Positions 24,131 to 32,131 are shown, counted from the stretch's first letter. The stretch: 64,000 nucleotides of DNA from Streptomyces anulatus (GCF_000721175.1 NZ_JOEZ01000016.1:62001-126000), one strand, 5' to 3'. Notes: generated by a model from the sequence alone, not told the origin. Made by a program: numbers and translations.

Positions 24131-25921
24131 GTGAACGACCGACACGACCCGTACGACCCGTACTACCAAGAGCCGCAGATCGTCGGCTACGACGCGTACG
24201 GGCAGCCGGTCTACCAGCAGCAGGGTCAGCAACAGGGCCACACGCAGTACGACCAGCAGGGGCAGAGTTACTCCCCGTACGCCGCCCAGCAGGGCCAGGG
24301 ACACCGGACCCAGGACGCCGGCTACGGCTACGACGCGTACGGCAACCCCCAGCAGCAGCCCCAGGGTTACGACCCCTACGCCGACCGGCACCCGGGTCAG
24401 ACGCCACAGACACAGCAGGGCCAGGGCGCCGACCAGGGGTACGGCTACGGCTCCTACACCGACTACGGCTACGCCACCGGGCAGCAGCCCGCCGCGGTCG
24501 ACACCGGCCAGCACTGGAGCATCCCGCAGCAGGGCGCGGCCCCCGCACCGGAACAGGCCCCGCAGGCTCCCGCACAGCCGCCGCAGCCGCAGCAGTCTCC
24601 GGAGGCAGCGGAGGCAGCGGAGGCAGAGGACGAGCCCGGGCTTCCGGGGCAGCGCAAGCCCACCCCGGACTACCGCACCGAGCAGTTCTCGTTCATCGAG
24701 GAGCCCGACGAGGACTCCGAAGACGTCATCGACTGGCTGAAGTTCACCGAGAGCCGCAGCGAGCGGCGCGAGGAGGCGCGGCGCAAGGGCCGCAACCGTA
24801 TGGTCGCGCTGATAGTCGTCGCCGTGCTCGTCGTCGTCGGCGGGGCCGGCTACCTCTGGTCCGCCGACATGATCCCGGGCCTGTCCGGATCGGACGACAA
24901 GAAGACCGTGGCCGCCGGCGCCCAGCAGCGCGACATGATCGTGGTGCACCTGCACGACACGAAGAAGGGCGGCACCTCGACGGCGCTGCTCGTCGACAAC
25001 GCCACCACCAAGCAGGGCACCACCGTCCTGCTGCCCAACTCCCTCGCCGTCGCGGGCGACGACGGGACCACCACCACGCTCGGCAAGTCCGTCGAGGACG
25101 ACGGCAGGACCGGCACCCGGGAATCCATCGACACCCTCCTGGGCACCCGGATCACCGGCACCTGGCGGCTGGACACCCCGTACCTGGAGAACCTCGTCGA
25201 GCTGGTCGGCAACATCGAGGTCGACACCGACACCGAGGTGCCCGACGCCAAGAAAGGCGCATCGCCCCTGGTGAACGAGGGCGAGGGCCAGACGCTCAGC
25301 GGTCCGATGGCCGTCGCGTACGCCACGTACCGCGCGCCGGGCGAGCCCGAGGCCAAGCAGCTGACGCGGTTCGGCGAGGTCATGCGCGCCACCCTGCGCA
25401 AGATCTCCGAGGACCCCAAGGCCGCGACCGTCACCATCGAGACGCTGCTCCAGGTGCTCGACCCGTCTCTCCCCGAAAAGGACCTCGGAGCCTCTCTCGC
25501 CAAGCTGGCCTCGCGCGCCAAGGTCGGCGACTACAAGACGGCCGTACTGCCGGTCCAGGAAGACGGCACGCTCACCGAGGCGGACACCCGCGGCGTCGTC
25601 AAGGACATCCTCGGCGGCACGGTGAAGGCCCCCGAGGCGGGCGCTCCGCTCCGGGTCGCCGTCCGTAACGCCACCGGGAACGAGAAGGCCGCGGGGTCCG
25701 CCCGGGTCCAGCTGGTCAACGGCGGATACGCCTTCGTGGACAGCGGCAGGGCAGGGGCCGAGGCGTCGTCCGTCGTGCTCTACCGGTCCGCCGGGGACAA
25801 GGAGAAGGCCGTCGAGGTGGCCAAGACCCTGGGTCTTTCCGCGGGCGACGTGAAGAAGGGCGAACCGGCCGCCAACGCCGACGTGTCCGCGGTCCTCGGT
25901 CAGGACTACAAGGTCCAGTAG
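24131..25921 (+). CDS. Divergent LytR-CpsA-Psr protein with LytR_C domain (PdtA-like by position)
   Basis: A protein of 596 residues. GTG 24131 has GGAGAGGGG upstream. Residues 1-220 are cytoplasmic and low-complexity, rich in Gln, Tyr, Gly and Pro, with repeated GYDAYG and QQQ units. One membrane segment lies at about 223-243 (MVALIVVAVLVVVGGAGYLW). Outside is an LCP-like domain (about 265-455), then a LytR_C domain (about 500-590, LRVAVRNATGNEKAAGSARVQL, cut by residue). LCP enzymes attach anionic glycopolymers to peptidoglycan. The usual catalytic IPRD segment reads LLPNSL here, and the Arg-rich helix reads YATYRAPGEPEAKQLTRF, so several canonical residues are changed. In S. coelicolor the LCP protein PdtA (SCO2578) is, to my memory, in the same neighbourhood, and it affects spore-wall polydiglycosylphosphate. 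Confidence 0.82.
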   Translation: MNDRHDPYDPYYQEPQIVGYDAYGQPVYQQQGQQQGHTQYDQQGQSYSPYAAQQGQGHRTQDAGYGYDAYGNPQQQPQGYDPYADRHPGQTPQTQQGQGADQGYGYGSYTDYGYATGQQPAAVDTGQHWSIPQQGAAPAPEQAPQAPAQPPQPQQSPEAAEAAEAEDEPGLPGQRKPTPDYRTEQFSFIEEPDEDSEDVIDWLKFTESRSERREEARRKGRNRMVALIVVAVLVVVGGAGYLWSADMIPGLSGSDDKKTVAAGAQQRDMIVVHLHDTKKGGTSTALLVDNATTKQGTTVLLPNSLAVAGDDGTTTTLGKSVEDDGRTGTRESIDTLLGTRITGTWRLDTPYLENLVELVGNIEVDTDTEVPDAKKGASPLVNEGEGQTLSGPMAVAYATYRAPGEPEAKQLTRFGEVMRATLRKISEDPKAATVTIETLLQVLDPSLPEKDLGASLAKLASRAKVGDYKTAVLPVQEDGTLTEADTRGVVKDILGGTVKAPEAGAPLRVAVRNATGNEKAAGSARVQLVNGGYAFVDSGRAGAEASSVVLYRSAGDKEKAVEVAKTLGLSAGDVKKGEPAANADVSAVLGQDYKVQ

Positions 25922-25941
25922 CCCGCCGGCCCGCTCACGGG

Positions 25942-25971
25942 CACCGGCCGACGCTCCGGCGTCGGCCGGTG
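25942..25971 (+). terminator. Terminator after the LCP gene
   Basis: 25942-25953 and 25960-25971 are perfect 12-nt complements with a 6-nt loop, 20 nt after the stop. Confidence 0.85.
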
Positions 25972-26089
25972 ACGTCGCTGAAGCCGGCCGATGAACACGG
26001 TGAAAGCCCGCCGGTGAAACGCAGTAAGGCTCTGTCGGTGGTCCGTGAGACCCTAGGGGTTGCATCCGACCGCCGACGAAAGCCTGCAT

Positions 26090-26521
26090 GTGACCGCCAC
26101 GGACCGCTCCATCGAGCTCATCAACGCCGCCGCTCAGGCGGCCGCCGACCGGCTCGCGCACGACATCATCGCCTACGACGTCAGCGACGTGCTGTCGATC
26201 ACCGACGCCTTCCTGCTGGCCTCGGCCCCCAACGACCGCCAGGTCAAGTCGATCGTCGACGAGATCGAGGAGCGGCTCCAGAAGGAGCTCGGCGTCAAGC
26301 CGGTGCGCCGTGAGGGCGACCGCGACGCCCGCTGGATCCTCCTCGACTACGTCGACATCGTCATCCACGTCCAGCACAGCGAGGAGCGCGTCTTCTACGC
26401 GCTGGAGCGCCTGTGGAAGGACTGCCCGGAGATCGCCCTCCCCGAGGACGCGGTCAAGACCCGTGGCAAGGCCGAGGAGCACGCACAGCTCAACGGCGGC
26501 ACGGAAGGTGACCAGAGCTGA
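26090..26521 (+). CDS. rsfS: Ribosomal silencing factor RsfS
   Basis: A protein of 143 residues from GTG 26090. TTG 26060 would give a longer form that is not supported by the family start. The Iojap/RsfS fold shows DIIAYDVSDVLSITDAFLLAS, NDRQVKSIVDEIEE and the well-kept WILLDYVDIVIHVQHSEERVFYALERLW region (DYVDIVIHVQ, then R-YALERLW). RsfS binds L14 and blocks subunit joining during starvation. An Ala/Glu/Gln tail ends it. The stop overlaps the next gene by 4 nt. Confidence 0.95.
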   Translation: MTATDRSIELINAAAQAAADRLAHDIIAYDVSDVLSITDAFLLASAPNDRQVKSIVDEIEERLQKELGVKPVRREGDRDARWILLDYVDIVIHVQHSEERVFYALERLWKDCPEIALPEDAVKTRGKAEEHAQLNGGTEGDQS

Positions 26522-27171
26522 ACGGCAGCAGCAGCGGCAGGGGCCGCAGGGTCGTCCTCTGGCGGCACGGCCAGACGGCATGGAATCTGGAGCGCCGCTT
26601 CCAGGGCTCCACGGACATCGAGCTCACCGAGGCCGGCGTCGGGCAGGCCCGCCGCGCCGCCCGGCTGCTCGCTTCGCTGAAGCCGGACGCCATCGTGGCC
26701 TCCGACCTGCGGCGGGCGGCGGCCACGGCTGCCGAGCTGTCCGCCGTCAGCGGTCTCACCGTCGCCCACGACGCTTCGCTCCGCGAGACGTACGCGGGCT
26801 CCTGGCAGGGTCTGACCCACGAGGAGATCGTCGAGCGCTTCGGTGAGCAGTACGCGGCGTGGAAGCGCGGGGAGCCCGTGCGCCGTGGCGGCGGCGAGCT
26901 GGAGACCGAGGTCGCCGACAGGGCGGCCCCGGTCGTCCTGGAGCACGCCGAGAAGCTCCCGGAGAACGGCACGCTCGTCGTGGTCAGCCACGGCGGCACG
27001 ATCAGGACGACGATCGGCCGGCTGCTGGGCCTGGAGGCGCACCACTGGGAAGGGCTCGGCGGGCTGTCCAACTGCTGCTGGTCCGTCCTCGGGGAGGGCG
27101 CGCGTGGCTGGCGTCTGCTGGAACACAACGCCGGCACGCTCCCGGAGCCGGTGCTCGGCGACGACGACTAG
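26518..27171 (+). CDS. Histidine phosphatase (phosphoglycerate mutase-like), apparent CTG start
   Basis: A protein of 217 residues if translation starts at CTG 26518. In this frame an upstream stop lies at 26509-26511. No ATG, GTG or TTG occurs before the catalytic WRHGQTAWN (about 15-23); the first is GTG 26695, which would delete the active site. CTG 26518 overlaps the rsfS stop (CTGA) and has GGAAGG 9 nt upstream, the usual layout of a coupled GTGA start. The active site is complete: RHG (phospho-His), LRRAAAT, RETYAGSWQGL (acid) and VVSHGGTIR (second His). Such enzymes remove phosphate from small molecules; the substrate is unknown. A recent GTG-to-CTG change is the simplest reading. Confidence 0.88.
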   Translation: MNGSSSGRGRRVVLWRHGQTAWNLERRFQGSTDIELTEAGVGQARRAARLLASLKPDAIVASDLRRAAATAAELSAVSGLTVAHDASLRETYAGSWQGLTHEEIVERFGEQYAAWKRGEPVRRGGGELETEVADRAAPVVLEHAEKLPENGTLVVVSHGGTIRTTIGRLLGLEAHHWEGLGGLSNCCWSVLGEGARGWRLLEHNAGTLPEPVLGDDD

Positions 27172-27229
27172 GACGCGTCCGGCCGATCATGTGACCGCTC
27201 CGTGCCTGAGCCGTTCCGGTGGGCATCGG

Positions 27230-27560
27230 GCGGGGTGGTCCGAGTGATGCCGAGTGGGAACGGCTGCGCCCGTTCCTGCCGTTCCTGCCGGTCAGTAACG
27301 GGCGTTGTGGCAGGTGACGGGATCACCGGCAGGTGATCGACGGGATTGTGCCCCGGGTGCGGACCGGGGTGCAGCGGTGTGACCTGCCCGAACGCTTCGG
27401 ACCGTGGAGGACCGTCTACGAACGCCACCGCCTGTGGTCCGCCGACGGCACCTGGGAACGTCTGCTCCAGCAGGTCCATGCCGCGGCCGACCCGCACGCG
27501 AGATCGACAGGGACATCTCGGTCGACTCCACCGTCGTCCGCGATGAACGCCCGTTCGTGA
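27230..27560 (+). pseudogene. IS5-type transposase remnant
   Basis: A decayed, frameshifted N-terminal part of an IS5-family transposase (the DUF4096 type). Readable pieces are EWERLRPFLP, DLPERFGPWRTVYERHRLWS and DGTWERLLQQVHAAADPHA in one frame, then after a shift near 27500 EIDRDISVDSTVVRDE, which carries the first catalytic Asp (VDST). The rest of the DDE domain is missing. I see no terminal inverted repeats or target-site duplication. It is an old insertion, upstream of the first tRNA-Ala gene. Confidence 0.75.
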
Positions 27561-27841
27561 AGCCCCTCTTGAGGCCAGTGGTCGGCAACCCTGGTTGTGT
27601 GGGCCGACACGGTTGCCCTGGGTAGCCAGGTTCCCAGGAACCCGCCGACGTGTTCCACATGGGAAGCCAGGACGGTGACCACCGAACACAGCGGGTGGGA
27701 CCCCCGGCAGGACGACCTCGGCAACCATCCTGGCCGGGCGAGCCCACCCCCTGTGCAAAGCGTCTGCCGGTTCAACGCCATGACGGGCCGGACACGTCCT
27801 GGCGCTGGTTCCGGGCCGTCTCCGGGTGGCCCCGGCCGGAT
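27561..27841. other. Gene-free stretch between the IS remnant and tRNA-Ala
   Basis: About 280 bases with no convincing gene on either strand. The open frames here lack ribosome-binding sites and recognisable domains. It may be further decayed insertion-sequence DNA. Confidence 0.45.
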
Positions 27842-27871
27842 TTCACTTTCCGGCAGGTCGCAGGCTAAAGT
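27842..27871 (+). promoter_or_regulatory. Promoter of the first tRNA-Ala gene
   Basis: TTCACT (27842-27847) and TAAAGT (27866-27871) are spaced by 18 nt, about 46 nt before the tRNA. This is a fair match to a vegetative promoter. Confidence 0.5.
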
Positions 27872-27917
27872 TCTTCTTGTTCGCAGCGCGGAAACGCAGG
27901 GAAACACAGCGAACAGC

Positions 27918-27990
27918 GGGGCTATAGCTCAGTTGGTAGAGCGCCTGCATGGCATGCAGGAGGTCAGGAGTTCAATTCTCCTTAGCTCCA
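27918..27990 (+). tRNA. tRNA-Ala (anticodon GGC), copy 1
   Basis: 73 nt, CCA not encoded. The acceptor GGGGCTA pairs with TAGCTCC and contains the G3-U70 wobble that marks alanine tRNAs. The anticodon stem CCTGC/GCAGG encloses ATGGCAT, giving anticodon GGC (reads GCC and GCU). The T arm carries TTCAATT. The sequence is identical to the copy at 28680. Confidence 0.97.
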
Positions 27991-28121
27991 CAATCAGGAT
28001 CCCGTCCCCGTCAGGGGGCGGGATCTTCTGCATAGGAGGACCGAGCGGGCTGACCCCCTTGCGGGGTCATGGCAGAATCGGAACGCCGGAGGGGGCGACG
28101 TACCGATCGGGAGGGAGCGCG

Positions 28122-28310
28122 ATGCCTGCGAGTCGCGAACACGTCCCCGACCAGCCTCTTGTCGCCGCCTCGCTCCCCGGTCCCGTACCGTCCGAAGATC
28201 GATCCCGTCTCGGCTGTCCGTCCTGCGGTTCGTCCCATGTGGCCCAGGTTCTGGGTGACAACGGAGGGGTCTCCTACGTGTGCACGGCCTGCGGCCACAG
28301 CTGGAGCTGA
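28122..28310 (+). CDS. Small zinc-ribbon protein (62 aa, hypothetical)
   Basis: A protein of 62 residues from ATG 28122, with GGGAGGGAG just upstream. A polar N-terminus (MPASREHVPDQPLVAAS) is followed by LGCPSCGSSHVAQVLGDNGG, then VCTACGHSWS. The two CxxC pairs (CPSC and CTAC, 21 residues apart) should bind one zinc, as in small ribbon proteins found free or at the ends of nucleic-acid enzymes. It is translated with the next gene (3 nt apart), which also has two CxxC pairs. Function unknown. Both genes lie between the two identical tRNA-Ala copies. Confidence 0.75.
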   Translation: MPASREHVPDQPLVAASLPGPVPSEDRSRLGCPSCGSSHVAQVLGDNGGVSYVCTACGHSWS

Positions 28311-28313
28311 CTG

Positions 28314-28547
28314 ATGGGTGCACACAGGCGTAAGTGCGACTGGTGCGGCAGCGGTACGCCCATCGTCAGGGACATGGACCCGGTCAACGCGGAGTACCAG
28401 TACTGGTGCGAGGAGTGCGCACAGGCGCTGATCATAAAAGGCGACCCCATCGAGACCTACCGGGAGCTGGAGGGGGAGCCGATCTACGGGCGGCTCCTGG
28501 AGGAGCACTGCACCCTCAAGCGCTTCTACTCCTTCGCGACCGCCTGA
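28314..28547 (+). CDS. Small CxxC protein (77 aa, hypothetical)
   Basis: A protein of 77 residues. ATG 28314 follows the previous stop by 3 nt, suggesting coupling. CDWCGSGTPI and WCEECAQALI supply four cysteines in two CxxC pairs, a probable zinc site. The remainder is a short helical tail (ETYRELEGEPIYGRLLEEH) with one more Cys. No nucleic-acid-binding or enzymatic signature is seen. The pairing of two tiny zinc proteins suggests a shared, unassigned role. Confidence 0.78.
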   Translation: MGAHRRKCDWCGSGTPIVRDMDPVNAEYQYWCEECAQALIIKGDPIETYRELEGEPIYGRLLEEHCTLKRFYSFATA

Positions 28548-28609
28548 CCTGCGGCTGACGGTCGACCGCTCGGGATGATTCGGGCAAAACAGTGCGGACC
28601 GGAAACGAT

Positions 28610-28640
28610 TTGGTGAAGCACCGGGGGGACCGTGTAATGT
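28610..28640 (+). promoter_or_regulatory. Promoter of the second tRNA-Ala gene
   Basis: TTGGTG (28610-28615) and TAATGT (28635-28640), spacer 19 nt, end 39 nt before the tRNA. A plausible vegetative promoter. Confidence 0.55.
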
Positions 28641-28679
28641 TCTCGATGTCGCCAAGGGAAACCGGGCGGCACGCAGTGA

Positions 28680-28752
28680 GGGGCTATAGCTCAGTTGGTA
28701 GAGCGCCTGCATGGCATGCAGGAGGTCAGGAGTTCAATTCTCCTTAGCTCCA
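28680..28752 (+). tRNA. tRNA-Ala (anticodon GGC), copy 2
   Basis: Identical in all 73 positions to the tRNA at 27918, including the G3-U70 pair and the GGC anticodon. It has its own upstream promoter. The flanks differ from those of copy 1. Confidence 0.97.
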
Positions 28753-28830
28753 CAGGATCGACAGTGAAGAAGCGGGTCACCCGGATCGGGTGGCCCGCTT
28801 CTTTCGTCCGGATCGTTGTCCCGGTCGGGG

Positions 28831-30408
28831 TCAGTCGCGCCCGCTGCCCAGCGCACGCCGGCCCGCGGCCGGCAGGGCGGGGCGCTGTTCGGCCGGCGGC
28901 TGCTCGATGCGGAGCGCCAGGGCGGGGCAGCGGCGTACGGCCCGCTGGGCGCGTCCGCGCAGATGCATCGGAACGGCGGCGTCCGCCAGCGCCGGATAGC
29001 CGTCCGGGCCCAGCCGGATGAGCTCGGGGACGACGTCCGCGCACAGGCCGTGGCCCTGGCAGAGCGTCCAGTCGACCGCGAGCTTCTCGCCGCTCGGAAT
29101 CGACTCCTCCAGGTCCTGGTGGTCGGGTGCGGGCAGCGGCAGCACCCCGACCGTCTCCCGGCCGCAGCCGCCGTCCAGGACGTGTGCGGCGAGGTCGTCC
29201 GTGAACGCCGACAGGGTCGAGAGCAGGAACCGGGCCGAACCGTCCGGGTGTTTGCACGCCCCGCGGCCCTTCACGGCCTGGGTGACCTCGCGCAGGGCCT
29301 CCAGTGCGGCGGGCCCGCCGCCGTTCAGCAGGTCGGAGAGCCCGCCCGCGGCGGCGGGGAGCCCCAGCTTGCACGGCCCGCACTGTCCCGCGGTCTCGGC
29401 CGCCAGCCAGTTGGCTATCCGGAGGGACTCGCCGAGCGGGCAGGTGTCCGGCCCGATCGGCAGGATGGCCCCCGCGCCGAGCGCGCCCCCCACGGTGGCC
29501 AGGGACTCGCGGGAGACCACGGCGTTGTGCGAGGAGACCGCGTCGATCCAGTTGCCGTGATAGCCCCCGGTGAGCACTCCCTGGGGGAGCGGCGGGGCGC
29601 CGGCCAGTTGCAGGACGTACCGCAGCGGCACCCCGGTCGGCACCTCGATGACCATGGGCCGGGCCACCGCGCCGGAGACGGTGAGCAGGACGGTGCCGGG
29701 CTCGCTCGGCAGCCCGGTGTGCCCGTAGCGGCGGGGCCCGATCCGGGCGGCGACGGCGAGCTGGGCGTACGTCTCCGCGTTCGACAGCAGCGTCGGGGCG
29801 CCGCCCACCCCGGTCTCCGCCGCCCGCTCGCGCCGGCCCGGGGGCAGGGCGGGCCCGCCGTTCGCCGCCCGGATCACCGAGGACGCCTCGCCCGAGACCA
29901 TGCGCTCCGGGGTGCGGACCACCCGGGCGCGCAACTGCTGGCCGCGCCGGTCGGAGAGGCCGCGTTCGACGAGGGCCGCCCGTACGGAGATCTCCGTGGA
30001 GTTGCGGGTGACGGCGACGACCAGGGTGCGCGCGCCGAGTGCCTCGGCGGCCAGCAGCGCACCGTCCAGGATCAGGTGCGGGGCGCGGTTGAGCAGGACG
30101 GTGTCCTTGCGGCAGGCGGGCTCGCCCTCGCTGCCGTTGATCACCACGACGGGCCGCACCCCGCGCCGGATGGACGCCTTCGCCACGGCCCGCAGCTTCC
30201 TGCCGAAGGGGAAACCGGCGCCTCCCCTTCCGCGCAGGGAGATCGCTTCGGCCAGTTCGGCCAGCCGCTCACCGGTCATCGGCTCCAGCGGCCCGTGCAC
30301 CTTGAGGTGCATGGCGAGGTCGAGCCGCTCCACCAGGTCGAAACCGGTGGTCAGTTGCGGCAGTCCGACGACACGGACCTCGGGCACATCGGGGAGGGGG
30401 ACGTTCAC
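28831..30408 (-). CDS. NuoF-like flavoprotein fused to a ferredoxin domain
   Basis: A protein of 525 residues from GTG 30408, with AGGAGA upstream. The N-terminal part is a NuoF/51-kDa-type FMN domain (RGRGGAGFPFGRKL, NGSEGEPACRKDTVLL), then an SLBB segment (TVSGAVARPMVIEVPTG), then the iron-sulfur region with CGPCKLG and a later Cys in GRGACKHPDG. In place of the usual end there is a short single-cluster ferredoxin (CQGHGLCADVVPELI ... RRCPALAL). It lacks NADH dehydrogenase partners. The 4-nt overlap with the upstream membrane cytochrome-like gene suggests that the pair moves electrons between the cytoplasm and a membrane haem. Direction and donor cannot be read. Confidence 0.8.
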   Translation of the reverse strand: MNVPLPDVPEVRVVGLPQLTTGFDLVERLDLAMHLKVHGPLEPMTGERLAELAEAISLRGRGGAGFPFGRKLRAVAKASIRRGVRPVVVINGSEGEPACRKDTVLLNRAPHLILDGALLAAEALGARTLVVAVTRNSTEISVRAALVERGLSDRRGQQLRARVVRTPERMVSGEASSVIRAANGGPALPPGRRERAAETGVGGAPTLLSNAETYAQLAVAARIGPRRYGHTGLPSEPGTVLLTVSGAVARPMVIEVPTGVPLRYVLQLAGAPPLPQGVLTGGYHGNWIDAVSSHNAVVSRESLATVGGALGAGAILPIGPDTCPLGESLRIANWLAAETAGQCGPCKLGLPAAAGGLSDLLNGGGPAALEALREVTQAVKGRGACKHPDGSARFLLSTLSAFTDDLAAHVLDGGCGRETVGVLPLPAPDHQDLEESIPSGEKLAVDWTLCQGHGLCADVVPELIRLGPDGYPALADAAVPMHLRGRAQRAVRRCPALALRIEQPPAEQRPALPAAGRRALGSGRD

Positions 30409-31784
30409 GGTCGGTCTCCTGCGGGTGCGTGCCAGGGTTCGCCGGCCGGGGGCGCGGTGAACGGCGCGGGCGCCGGTTCGGCACGGGGCCCGGCGAAGGG
30501 GGAGGGAGCGGGGGAAGGGGAGGGGTACGGGGAGGTGCTGTCGTATTCCGGTGCGCCGTAGGGAGGCGGCGCGTACGTGTGTTCCTGCGCGGTCTGCGCC
30601 TGCGCGGGTGGTGCGGGGGACGGTGAGGGCCAGCGGCTCTCCGGCGGGAGTGACGGGTTGCCGAGCGAGACGGCGCGGTATCCGGCCGCTATGCCCGGTC
30701 CCGGTCCGGGCCCCGGTGCCTTCCTCCGCCCGAGGTCCGACAGGTCCCCCAGGTCCTCCGGAGGGCCGAAGATGATGCGGTCGGCGCTGCGGGGTGGGGG
30801 CTCGTACAGCGGCGACACGGACCCGTACAGCGTTTCCGTCGGTGCTTCGTGCAGCGAGCCGGGGATCGCCGTGGGCGGGGGCGAGGCCGGGGGGACCGGC
30901 GCCGACAAGGTGCGCGGGCGAACCGGCGTACCCCGGACGTCCCGGTCCGGTTCACTCCAGGCGGCCGGGTCGGACCAGGGCTCCCCGGTGGACGAGGAGG
31001 ACTCCCGCAGGACCGGATCGGGGTCGGCCGGGGGCCCCTCGCCCAGCAGCTCGGCGATCCGGTCGGCGATCCGACGCCTCGTCGGACGCGGCAGCAGCCG
31101 CAGGCACAGCGCGCCGACGACTCCGGCGAGGCAGAGGCCGTACATCACGACCACCCAGGTGGCGGGCGCACGACCCGCGTACAGGCCGTGGATCAGCGCG
31201 GCGCACCAGGCCGGGTAGGCGAGCGCGTGCAGAGCGCGCCACCGGCCCGCGATGCCGCCCGTGTCCCGGGGGGACCCGAGCGACTGACCGAGCCGGGCGG
31301 CCTTGGGGGAGGGCTGCGCGAAGGCGCTCCGCAGGGCGCCGGTCGCGGCCGTGAGGATCATCAGCAGTCCGGCCAGCGAGCCGAAGCCGATCAGGCCGGC
31401 CGTGCCGGTGACGCCGAGGCCGAAGGGTATGAGGGCGCCGATCAGTGCCACATGCCCGAGCGCCACCTTGACGGTTCCGTGCAGCAGCAGGAAACCGAGC
31501 GAGGCCACGGCGGTGGCCCGGTGGATGCCCTGGCAGACGATCCGCTGACGGGTGGAGAGGAACAGCCGGTCGGTGGCCAGCAGGCCCCAGGCGACGGCCG
31601 CGCTGAGCGACACCAGCGACAGGACGCCGGTGGTGAAATCGAGGGTGGCGCGCAGCTCGTCGCTCCCTGCGACGGCGAGCAGAGGGACGAAAACCAACGC
31701 GGCGACAGTCAGGCCGCCCTGTACCGGCCGACTCATTCCGGGGCTCATGCTGGGAGATACGCGGATCTTGCGATGAGGGTTCAT
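30405..31784 (-). CDS. Ferric-reductase-like membrane protein with Pro-rich tail
   Basis: A protein of 459 residues from ATG 31784, with GGAG upstream. The first about 240 residues have about six membrane segments, for example GGLTVAALVFVPLLAVAG, FLLLHGTVKVALGHVALIG and AGLLMILTAATGAL. Histidines at haem-ligand-like places (GIHRATA, LLHGTV, ALHALAY, LIHGLY) fit the ferric reductase / cytochrome b-like fold. The remaining about 220 residues are a disordered, Pro/Ser/Glu-rich cytoplasmic tail. The stop overlaps the start of the NuoF-ferredoxin gene, so the two are one transcription unit. I infer membrane haem electron transfer with the flavoprotein as partner. The substrate is not known. Confidence 0.75.
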   Translation of the reverse strand: MNPHRKIRVSPSMSPGMSRPVQGGLTVAALVFVPLLAVAGSDELRATLDFTTGVLSLVSLSAAVAWGLLATDRLFLSTRQRIVCQGIHRATAVASLGFLLLHGTVKVALGHVALIGALIPFGLGVTGTAGLIGFGSLAGLLMILTAATGALRSAFAQPSPKAARLGQSLGSPRDTGGIAGRWRALHALAYPAWCAALIHGLYAGRAPATWVVVMYGLCLAGVVGALCLRLLPRPTRRRIADRIAELLGEGPPADPDPVLRESSSSTGEPWSDPAAWSEPDRDVRGTPVRPRTLSAPVPPASPPPTAIPGSLHEAPTETLYGSVSPLYEPPPRSADRIIFGPPEDLGDLSDLGRRKAPGPGPGPGIAAGYRAVSLGNPSLPPESRWPSPSPAPPAQAQTAQEHTYAPPPYGAPEYDSTSPYPSPSPAPSPFAGPRAEPAPAPFTAPPAGEPWHAPAGDRP

Positions 31785-32131
31785 GGGGGGCGACTCCGAA
31801 TAGTTCGGCAAAGCGGTCCCGTTGCCGCATGCTAGGACGCCCCATACCAACCAGTACGAGCTTTGCGCGGTTGCCCCGAAAGAGGTCGGTACGCCGAGTA
31901 ACCTCCGCTTCCCGGGCGTTCCCTCCGCCCCAGGAACCTCCGCAGGCCTCCACGGAACGCCCATCGGAAGCCCACGCGAAGCACGCCGGGCGCACACCGC
32001 GCCCCCACGGAAGCTGCGCGCTTCGGCTACGAAGAGCGACACTCGGGTGGCAGGGTTCCGGCTCGCGCGCGTGATGTCCGCCCTCCGGTTACTCCCCGCT
32101 CCCTTCCGGCCCCGTGCGGTACCCTGACGCC
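31785..32131. other. Divergent intergenic region with the leuS promoter
   Basis: About 350 bases without a supported gene. TACCCT (32120-32125) is a good -10 about 7 nt before the leader ATG 32132, so transcription may start at or very near that codon. No convincing -35 sits at the right distance. Confidence 0.45.

Noticed and set aside
26695..27171. Histidine phosphatase starting at GTG 26695
   Set aside because: This start would remove the catalytic RHG motif, which is intact upstream in the same frame.
27597..28310. A 237-residue protein ending in the zinc ribbon
   Set aside because: The frame passes through the tRNA-Ala gene. ATG 28122 has a strong ribosome-binding site and gives the compact 62-residue protein.
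27918..28752. Integrated mobile element bounded by two tRNA-Ala att-like repeats
   Set aside because: No integrase, excisionase or replication gene lies between the copies. Both tRNAs are complete with their own promoters, so plain gene duplication is simpler.
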